Positions 1 through 10,200 of a DNA stretch of 29,987 nt are shown piece by piece. Within the stretch, counting starts at the first letter, position 1. Each line of letters begins with the position of its first letter. The notes beneath the pieces are model-generated. The model was not told the origin of the DNA. It did no database searches and was given only the letters and a program-made list of their open reading frames with translations. Made by a program: the position numbers and the translations under genes. Source of the stretch: Saccoglossus kowalevskii (lineage: Eukaryota > Hemichordata > Enteropneusta > Harrimaniidae); the NCBI RefSeq assembly GCF_000003605.2, contig NW_003144288.1, positions 565,829 through 595,815 on the forward strand. Direction: 5' to 3'.

Positions 1-3000
1 CCCTTTTTTAATAATCAAAACTACCCTTGATACCCTGGAGAAGTATGTCCATTGTTTCACAAGAACGACTGTCCCAAGAGATTTTCGTCTTCTCAATTTC
101 TCAAGATAAACGTCCCAAGGTTGTTTTGTTTACTAGAAGGAAATATTCTTTGACAGCATTTCATGAATTAATTTCCATTGCACAAAAAAGCAGCAAATAC
201 TCTTACTGAAGCACAGAATTGGCATGATTTTTCCCGGCCATTCACGCAAACTACAAATCAAGACCGCATTCATAGTTGTTGACAGCCGATGGATGAATAT
301 GGATGTATTGTGACGTATTTTGACCCCTGGAACCTGACCTTGCATTCTTGCCACATTTACTTTCATACCTGTTCAATTTCCTTTCATTATTTCATCCATG
401 ATATTTTATATTTAAAACCAACCTTTATTTCACAGTCACTCAAGTTTTCATTTTTCTAAAATTATCTTACTGATCAAAAGACTTTTCACTCCCATCATGC
501 AATCTCCCATAGTACTTCCGCAGACACAGCGACGATCGCCAACATATCTACAAATAACCTTGCTCCCAGGAGCTGAGGAATCACATTGTCCACAAGAACA
601 TTCAATTCCCTATCATAATGTCATTGTGGCAACTGAACACATTATTGCAGCCTTAACCAGACGCAGCTCAACACAAGCACATACATTTTGTGCCTGTAGT
701 CATTAACCAAAGTTTTCCCTACTTAGTAATTGAATCCATCGGTGAATGGTTTTCCTATTGCATCAGAGGCAAGTCCACCTAGGGTAAGGAATTGACTTTT
801 TTTGCTGTGCAATGCAATGCAAGATTGGAATTGAAGTCGGATAGATCAATCAACCACTACGATAATCTGTGACTATAACAACTGATATCCCACAATTCAA
901 TGGTGCATTCCCAGGAAATTATGGTCATCTTTGATATTTGAGTATTCAACGTGATATTATGAAGACCATTTTATGGCAGTTGTAAACCTTTATTGCTTTT
1001 CACAGAATAGTAGCTTAGAACCTATCAATTAAAGCAAACTACTGGTACATCAGTTTGGTTCCCAAATTAGAAACTGACCAATTACAGAGTATATAATTTG
1101 CATGAACAAGTTGATGAAACAATATTAATTCAAAAATTCAATTAACTTTCTTAAATAACAATTTATTTGCAGTCAGACAAAACAGAGAAAGTCTCAGTGA
1201 TGTGAGTAATTGAATAGATGATTGCTTAAGAGACTTTAAAGCTAATTAGGATGGTTGTTTTTTTTATTTGAAACTGTAATATACAAGCGTTGGTTAGCTT
1301 GTACACTGTATCTCTATTGATTTTAGTTCTCAGGAAATGACTCTTTCAAGGTGTGCTAGAAATGTATCAATATTCAAGTCCAATAATCAGGAAGGATTTT
1401 ATTGGGTTTAACAAGAAATGTTTTAACGGTTTTCAAAAATAATGAGGCTATTTGTTTTGTTGATACTGTTGTTGGCATCTACATTTTGCAGGATTCATCA
1501 CCTTGTCAACAGAGGGTGCTGTGCAGTGGCGCACACTTTTTGGCAATGTGGAGGCTGATCGGAAACATAAATATTTTAAGACCTTTATAATATTTATTCA
1601 TTCAGATATAAAACCATATTACCGGTATCTAGGATTAATTAATATTTGCACTTTTAAGTAATACATTTTGATGATCCCTAAAGAAAACATGCTATAAGGG
1701 ATCAAAACGGAAGAGCTAGGGACAACTCTACATTATATCTGGGACCTTAAGTTCAATTTTCAAGATCCCCAATTACATGTAGCTACCCACATGACTGTCA
1801 TACTAATTATTCTCTGAATTCTCATTTCCATACTTGACAAATACAAGTTCTTTTCCTTCAGTTCTTTCACTACCCCCCCCAATTTCTGTTTGAATAAATC
1901 CCTCATTCCGATACACGTATATCCTGTACTAAATTAAGAGCAATGCATCAGAGCTTTTTGTTGACAGCCTCCTGAACTGTCACAACTAGAAACCCACCTG
2001 TCTGCCAGAATTCACACTTTATTTCTACTCCTGCATTAGGATAACAAATACATGCTAACTATAATTAACATCTTTGCACATTACAAAATCACTCAACAGA
2101 CATAATACAAATATGACATTCGATAGCAAACAATAATGAACACTGAAATGATAACTATTAAAATAAACCCAGGCATCAAAATGTAATTATCAGAAGACAA
2201 GCAAACATCACAAGACTCAAAATTGAATAATGAATAATGAAAATTACATTATATTATATTATAAATCTTATACTACTGTATTTTCTCTATTAGAAGCACA
2301 TCTCCAATACAAGAACACTCAAACCAAAAAATACATTTATTGTATGCTCCATGTAAATTATTATACCGTAATATAAAATTAATTTGATAATAGACATTAT
2401 TATTTTTGTCAATTGGGTATAAATAAATATGTAATATTTTTGGAGTATTTAACATCAGTGACGCCTCTCCAGACTTTTATTACTGTTTGAGTTATATAAA
2501 AAAAAAAAAAATTGACAAACTATCTTAATGGCTTGCATATAATTTATGACAGTTCCGTGAAAATAAATTACATGATAACGACAAGCTAAACTTACAGCTA
2601 AAATACAGTAATTCATGGTACGTGTTTGTGTTACTTGCTTCAACGTTAAAACTACATTGTATATATGCATGCATGCTACATGTACATACTGCCAGAGCTC
2701 AGTTGTCTGAGGCAAATCTGATTACTATTAATACCTGACAATTGTAGCAACGTTAGGGGTCGCTTTTAACCAGCAGTTGTTGATTTATTGGTGCTGGTAC
2801 AAAAATGTATACATATCTCTTACTACATCTAACCAACTACCTACATGTATTATGCAAAGACAATAACCCAGTCAGTGTGAGGACACACCTCTTATCTACA
2901 TGTACCTACATGCAACCTCAGCCATAATAAAGTGTTAAAATTTTGTAGTGGAACTGATGGGCGAATTTTATCTGTTCATATCCTGGCTAGTAAGGCTTCG

Positions 3001-4590
3001 ATTAGCATAAATCGACATGATTCTAATGAAAAATTCATATTTCATGGAGCTCACTTTTCAAAAGCTTACATGAATAATACAAAGTAATTTATAATTTTTT
3101 TTTTTTTCTGGATAGGAATCATAGTACCTATACTACCACTGTTATTTCGGAAATGCAACGTAAAGCTTAATATACATACACTTTCAGAAAGGCGTAAACA
3201 AGAACTTCAACAACAGAATAGCATTTTTCAGTCTCAGATCTCAGATCTCAAAATTACAATTCTAGTACTCAACAGACACAAAAAATCCAATTTTTATTTG
3301 CAATAAATAGAGTAGTTATGACTTGTGTACATTTAATAATAAGACTGACTCTTGGAAATGAAAGGCTTTCCTGTTCAGTAGCAAATGAAAATTAAATTAC
3401 CAACTCATCCATTATAGGAGATAGGTATTTTATGAGATTGTGATCAACAACATCTCTTCTAATAAAGTAAGTAATTCTTCTAAATATCATTTGCTTATTC
3501 TCCACTTAATCCTAAAATATTTTTTGAATTTGGTGACCATGGCTGTTTTACTACATTTTCAAACCTAATTGACATAAAGAATCAACCTTTTAAATGTGGC
3601 TGATTTATTTTATTACACGTAAGTCGTTCTAAGCTACTACTGGTGTACAATCACTTTCACTCAATGCACAAAAATCAAATTCCTGTCCTTGAAAACTCCC
3701 TATAGATGGATAAGAAACCGGAATACATACAAAGACAGTACATTTTTTTTTTATCCATCATGAACACAAGCTTTATAAACACATTAATCATGTATGACTT
3801 GAAAGTACAGAACACCTGGACCAGACATGTTGCCACTCAGGGTATGCTGCAATGAGTTAATACTCTGCCGACGGATATGTTGCAAACTAGGCTTTTAACT
3901 TTCCAGTCATGGTATGAACACATTGCATCAACTATTAATGAGTTAGGAACTCAGCAACAATACTTTAGGGAAATAATATATGAAAATAATAAGACTAGAA
4001 TTATCCAATTTTAGCATTAGCAATTTAATTGCCTACTACTACAATAAATAATTAACTAGAGTGAATGGTTTCATTTCACCAAACCTGCCATATCTGCTTT
4101 ATTGGGATCAATGCGACTAATGCGCTACATTTGATACCGTATTTGCTCTATTAGAAGCGCATACACTTTTATATATAATAGGTACATTACGGGTGTTGCT
4201 ATGGCGAAATAAGTCATATTTTAACCTTCTGAGCACCTAAGTCAACTTCTGGCATCATCCTCGAAATAGTTCCATTTTTAGTCCACTCTTTTTCCCAGGA
4301 AATGTTGACGAAAATTTCAAATTTGTTGATAAAAAATCTAAAAGCAATGTCACATTTTCTCTATTCTGTCTAAAATTACGACTAAAGGCAGTAAAAATGA
4401 CAGAAAAAGTCAACAAGCTTATCCCATTTTGAGCAGGCAAGTCAATTACTTAGCAGTGACGTAAATAAGATAATGTGGTCAAAGAAAATGTACATGTAGA
4501 ATATCTGCTCTGCATAGCTAGGTTTCACTTTCATTACACATACTGTCATAGTAAATAATATTTCATAGCTTATTAGTCCGATTCACTGTT
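1..4590. other. Intergenic, no recognisable gene
   Basis: AT-rich sequence without a protein I can recognise. Several ORFs of 60-86 codons occur on both strands (for example 497-706 + and 2455-2715 -), but none shows a known domain or a convincing chain of exons. Two short stretches look more protein-like and are treated as findings: 1492-1661 (+) and 1948-2030 (-). Homopolymer A/T runs and several TACATGTA palindromes occur. A 3' fragment of an upstream gene in the first 210 bases cannot be excluded, because the left edge is cut. Confidence 0.6.
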
Positions 4591-4599
4591 CTCTGACTT

Positions 4600-4830
4600 A
4601 AGGATCTATGGGAGTGTGTCTGTCAGTTCGTTCGTCCGTCCGTCCGTCCGTCCGTCTGTCCGCCTGAACCTGCATCTCAGACATGCCTTGAATGATCACA
4701 TTCAAAATGAACACAACACATCATAGATAGCCATTTTAAAGTTACAGATTCATCAAAATCTAGCATTTCTGTCATTTTGGAACCAGTTATCATTCATCTT
4801 GGTACATAAATTAAACATACATCTATCATT
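4600..4830 (+). repeat. Degenerate microsatellite-headed repeat copy
   Basis: A (CGTC)n tract at about 4629-4661 is followed by text resembling the monomer of the larger element at 7500-8540: CTCAGACATGCCTTG, then a TTCAAAATGAACACAACACATCA-like stretch, then GATAGCCATTTTAAAG. The order (tetranucleotide microsatellite, then degenerate ~160-bp unit) matches the better copy in THOC6 intron 1. It is probably an old fragment of the same dispersed family. Confidence 0.55.
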
Positions 4831-7199
4831 GTGTCTCTGACATACTACCAGTAATCTCAATCAAACTTTGTAACTAAATTATACTTCATGTAATTTAATT
4901 ATTCTGATTGAAAATGGCTGATTCGATTTCAGTTTTGTTTACTATAGAAGCAACTACGATTAAAACAACAAATAAGTACATGTAGTAGGTTGGATATGCT
5001 CATATTTTTACTTCTGACACTCAACCCAAAATGTACATGTACAATGTATGTATTTATAACTACCTGGTACATTATAAAGACCACAGTATGATAGCTAATG
5101 CCCATTTATAAATCCATTAACAAAATACACAACATTTATAGTTACAAAAAAATGATTCATAAAACAAATGACCAGATGGTCGAAATAGCTTTGCTGTTTC
5201 AGCAGAGCTTTGAGTGTTCCCCTAATGTCACAGAAGGAACTAATCTACGGTACCATAATACAGGTCAATTCAAGTTACACATATACAATGTATTAGTAGT
5301 TTTCAGAAAGAAGAAGGAAATGTAATTGCTGACGGACAGCTGATGACAATCACCCACATGACCAGTTCTGCTCTGTCATCTACAATGACAGCAAAGCTTA
5401 AAATTACAAGACCAAGAATATAAATACTTGGAGAACTATGTACACTCATTTTTTTTTTTTTATCTTTTTTACTCTATCAGCCTGGTAAATGTATGCATAC
5501 ACACTATGTAATCAATCTACAATTAACACGTATGTAGAACAATTAAAAGAGCAATTCACATGGTACCAGGTGGTAATATATACTTACAATGCCATGATAA
5601 TGTAAATGAGACGGAATATTAATAATTAACATTTCAATTTTTACAGTACATGTATGCTCCTCCCTAAGAAGTTGATGAAAATTTTCAAAATACACATTGC
5701 TATTTGTAAAGCATACAGAAATAAATAACAATACGTTCGCATTAATTGACACCATTCAGCTCTAATATGTCAATTTTTTTGGAAATTATTTTGACATTAC
5801 CCTCTATGCTAAAAGGTTTAGAGCATTATAAATCTAGTGAAAGGTTAAGCACATTTTCAATGAAAGATTAACCAGTTAAGAATCCAAAATAAAACCGCTT
5901 AAGTTATTTTACTTTAAATATATTTAAAGTGGAGCCCTGAGCTGAGCCCCGATGACTTACAGGTCAACAAACCTACACCTGGGAGATGTTACTTGAAGTT
6001 TATAGTGGAAGTTGACCTTAGTGTATGCAAAACAGCAGACACTGAAAAATGGTAAACATAGTTTTCATTTTTCATTCACATGGAATAAATGTACAATGTA
6101 TTGTTGACCGTAGGACTTCCAGGTGTCGTACAACAAACAAGTAAAACACAGAAATGGTAGTGAAGATATTTTCCCCGAAATTGCATTCCTTTCAGATCAA
6201 AACATCCCAGAACAATGTAAACAAATATGTGTGTTTATGCAGATATTACATTTTAATAAATTCATTCAAAGGGTGAAATCACTCTTGAAAATATCATGTT
6301 TTTTTTTTTGCTATGGACATGTTAATGTTTGAGAAAACACCATACTGCGTCCTCCCGAAAAAATAAACAAAATTAGTAAAGTAAAATAAATACTAAAGAA
6401 GCCCCAGAGGTATATACAAAGTTCACTGCCTGTGTATACACAACTAGAATGTAATAAACATCGAAACTTAAACAAACTTTGACCTAAACAAAGCCACACA
6501 TCTAATTAGTTAGTTAATTAATATGCACAGGTGGATCAGAACAAGTGTTGTTGATTATTATACATCGTATTGTGAATACGTGTATAATATATTTTTTGTT
6601 TTTTGGTGTGGTATGGTCTAACTGTCTGTTCATTGTTTACTTTATGTGTACTGTGTAAATCCATTAAGCTAGTCAACATTGGACTAATGCCGAAAAAGGT
6701 TTCAATCATTTATGCAAAACGTAAAACAACTGATCGATATTATTTATTCTGACGCTGAATTTAAATAAAAGACACAATAACGCCATACACAGATGTTTCA
6801 TATATGGGCTAAACTCCTTCTCTTCCACCGCAGCCAGCGAGTATTTTGGAATTTTTGTAGATAACTTACAGAATATATTATATTTACTCCTTATCGCCTG
6901 CGGAATCCCAACAAATTAAAATAACTAATAATGTGAACGTCTTTGTTTTCAACACCGATGAATTCACGGAAATTATTAATAATGTCGGCCAGGACACAAC
7001 CATTCCCCCGAATTCAAACATCAAAAACAGTACATAAACATACCTTCTAATTCGTATAAATTGAATCGGCGAGAAGTGTGGTAAGTCGTGTATAACTCCC
7101 TATAATCTTGGGCAAAAATTGTCCCGTTTTTTTGCGCTGCACTGGGTGTTTTCGACGATATAGTAGTGACGACCATCCAACGTGTACGGTAAATTTCGA
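4831..7199. other. Intergenic, no recognisable gene
   Basis: AT-rich, with short ORFs only (5098-5325 +, 5543-5755 -, 6123-6332 +). None has a recognisable motif or good splice context. The stretch carries a perfect 20-bp AT palindrome at 5911-5930 and a 15-bp bulged hairpin at 6556-6589. It ends in the upstream region of THOC6. Confidence 0.6.
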
Positions 7200-7284
7200 T
7201 GGGAATGACGACATTGCGCCTGCGCAGTAACATTCTAGAGTAGTAAGTAAGACAGACACAACAAACAAACAAACATCAATCATG
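7200..7284 (+). promoter_or_regulatory. Putative THOC6 core promoter (NRF1-like and YY1-like sites)
   Basis: TGCGCCTGCGCA at 7215-7226 matches the two GCGC half-sites of the NRF1 consensus, differing in the centre. A TGACG (CRE half-like) lies just upstream at about 7206. The start codon sits inside AATCATGGCGGA, a good YY1-type motif of the kind that often overlaps the initiator ATG of housekeeping genes. No TATA box is positioned for this start. The motif matches are seen in the sequence; promoter function is inferred. Confidence 0.5.
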
Positions 7285-7299
7285 GCGGACAAATTTGAG
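7282..7299 (+). CDS. THOC6: THOC6 exon 1 (coding part, residues 1-6)
   Basis: Encodes MADKFE and ends on a codon boundary before GTTGGT. This donor is weaker than the others (GTTGGT rather than GTRAGT). The 5' untranslated part upstream has no visible boundary. A six-codon first coding exon followed by a 2.2-kb intron is inferred because exon 2 continues in phase 0 into conserved sequence and has no conserved start of its own. A start at ATG 9499 in exon 2 would lose four EDAI residues and the leader. Confidence 0.8.
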
Positions 7300-10200
7300 G
7301 TTGGTTTGCAGATCGTGAGAATTTAGGGAATATTGTAGTAGTTTTTTGTAAAGTTGAAGTTCACGCATAGCGACGAGTTTATACAACCACTGCACTGCGT
7401 TTAGTATGAATTGTGCAATTATGCATTCTCTAATTTTCGTGAAATCTTCTATTGTATCGCACACGTGGTTTGTTTTGATTTCGCATCCCAGGTTTTTTAG
7501 TCCCCGTTCGGACATAGTCCGAAAACGGGGACTTATGTGTTGCCCTGTGTGCGTGCGTGCGTACGTGCGTGCGTGCGTGCGTCCGTGATCACCTGTATCT
7601 CGAACATGCAAGGACCGATTAAGTTCAAACTTCACTCATACATCACACATTATATGGGACATATGCTGCTTTTTTTTTTATGCACATGCATGTTTTTCAT
7701 GATCCGATTAACGATAGCCGAATAGCGGCCATTTTAAGGCCGAAAATGCATCAAAATCGCACATTTTCACCATTCCGGACCCGGATCTCAGTTATGCATG
7801 GACGGATTTTGTTCAAATTTATTACATACATTAAACATAATAGGACCTTGATGCACGTCATTTTTTTTTTTGGATCGGGTTTGAAATGGCCGACTAGCAG
7901 CCATTTTGTTTTAAAGAATTCAGTTCTGGATCCGTATCTGAGACATGCTTGGATTGATCGAGTTCAAACTTCACACACACAAGTTACATCATGTCACAAA
8001 TATGTATGTGCATTTGTTTCATGATCTCATTAATGATAGCCAAATGGCGGCCGCTTTAAGGCCGAAAATGCATTGAAATCGCACATTTTCACCATTCCGG
8101 ACCCGGATCTCAGTAATGCATGGACGGATTTTGTTCAAATTTGGTACATACATTAAACATAATATGACCTTGATGCACATCATTTTTTTTTCTGGATCAA
8201 GTTCAAAATGGCCGACTGGCGGCCATTTTGTTTTAAAGAATTCAGTTCTGGATCCAAGACATGTCTGGATTGATCAAGTTCAAACTTCACACACACATGG
8301 TACATCATGTCACAAATAGATATGTGCATTTGTTTCATGATCCGCTTAACAATAGCTGAATGATGGCCATTTTAAGGCAGAAAATGCATCAAAATCACGC
8401 ATTTTCACAATTCCGAAACTGGATCTCAGTACAATGGATTTAGTACAATGTGTTGTACATATGCAGGTGCATTTCGGTCATGATCTGCTTTGAATGTATA
8501 TGTCACTCAAATATGAACGGAACGGGGACATGTCATTGACAATGACTTGTCTATTTTAGACTCATCGACGATCAGTCTTACTGGACACCGGTTTTGTGAG
8601 TACTGAGTGAGGCATTGGGACTTGTAGCTGACGACCTGAATGTCCACTGACAATTTGCCTGAAATAAGTGCAATACTACCGGTAATATTTTTAAATATGT
8701 ATGTATTAATTTTCTGAGATCCTGTGCACACTGAATCTTGCTTGGTATTTCCGCACACTAATTTTGCATTAAAATGCATTAGGGCCCGGGGGTACGAAAT
8801 GCATTGGGGGGGTTAGCTGCAGTTCTGTAATTCCCTTGGTTTTTGCTGAAGTTTTCTGTAATTTGTTGTTGCCAGGAGGGTTGTTTTGTCTGTTGTGGCA
8901 CGACCTCCCCACAAACCAAAAGATCTACAGAACTGCAGATAGTAGGGAAGTGTAATTGTACTAATATATACATGTACAACGAGTACTGGATAACTATACC
9001 AAAATAATTTCAACGTGATTTTCATCAGACACCTCGACGTAGGGCCCCTGGACATTTCAACCCATCTACCTCTTGATCAGACCTCAGTGGTGAATGCATT
9101 AATTATAAGTTGATGAGTAAAATCCGCAAAATTAAATCTACATGAATATGTAAAATAATAATAAAACCCATTGTTTCCTTGAAAAATTTGTGAAATTAAA
9201 ATACAGTAAATATGCTCAACATCAAAATAGTGAAATTAAATGTCAGTGAAAATATGTGATTTTACAGTATACATGTACGAACACTAACGTAAGAAAAAAT
9301 TGTCTTCGTGATAGATAGAGGGACTCTGCTAGCATCCATATCCAAATAGACGCAATCAGGTTATTAATCATGGAAAAATAACGTTCAATGTAGTATATTA
9401 CATGTACCATGTAGCTAAACAATCTCCATGACATTACCAAGAAATTCATATTTCCCTAATTTGAATATTTCTTTTTTTTTTCAGGAAGATGCGATAATGA
9501 AGCAACGACAACAACTTCATATGACTGTTTTCTCTCAGTGTTTCTCACCATGCGGTAAATTTCTTGTCACTGGAAACAATTTTGGAAGAATAGCAGTTTT
9601 CAGGTACGATGTTGTTGGACTGTTGATTGTCGCAATATCAATTCAGTTTATTTGCTTCTTATTGTGTACAGACAAATATAAATTACATTATTATTCCAAA
9701 ACAACAATAATCCCGAAAAGTATTTTCTTTAAGTGCTCTGTGTTCATCATACATGTAACTGTAGTTGTTGGTTAATATTTTCATACATGTAACAACCAAT
9801 TAAAATGCTTAAAAAAATATTTTTTTTTTTATTTGGGCTGATAACAGTCGATCATAACTAAAATTTTTGCAAGAAACCAATTTCTGTGATTTTTGCTGGT
9901 CGGTGAAAATTGTATAATTTTGTAGCAACTAAATTTTCACCAAATTAGTGGAACATTTTGCCTATTTTTGGGTATTTTTTTGGTAATTTCCTACTGGCTA
10001 CAGGCCTTGATCAAGGGGAAAAAAACTGATGCAGGTTTAAAATTTGCTGCTCAAAGTAATGTACGAGATACAATCATGAACGATATTTGTGTTTACCTAT
10101 TTCTGCCATATTCCATATTGTGATTAGATGAACTGTGTTGCGCATTAGGTGCAGTGGTAAAAAACAGCTGGATGACAACATATAAAATTGCCTGCATGCA

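Larger units (their letters stand above)
7300..9484 (+). other. THOC6 intron 1
   Basis: A 2185-bp intron ending in a T-rich tract and TCAG. It holds the tandem-unit element at 7500-8540, a short inverted repeat (8814-8828 against 8925-8939, arms reading TGCAGTTCTGTA and TACAGAACTGCA), and a diverged copy of the TACTGTAAAAT-ended MITE family at about 9120-9270. Confidence 0.75.

Noticed and set aside
2455..2715. Minus ORF of 86 codons
   Set aside because: It includes a poly-Phe run from the A14 homopolymer and a translated TACATGTA/ATGCATGC region. No coding character.
7276..7635. Minus-strand ORF of 119 codons overlapping THOC6 exon 1
   Set aside because: Its [13 protein letters not shown] stretch is the translation of the GTGC microsatellite, and the rest covers the hairpin and the THOC6 start. 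It is a shadow.
7680..8319. Plus ORFs of 114 and 67 codons in the intron 1 repeat
   Set aside because: The two proteins resemble each other only because they are translations of tandem repeat units. There is no domain, and stops fall at unit-dependent points.
9428..9775. Plus ORF of 115 codons around 9428-9775
   Set aside because: It contains THOC6 exon 2 in frame but continues through the exon's clear GTACGA donor into intron. The spliced exon explains it.
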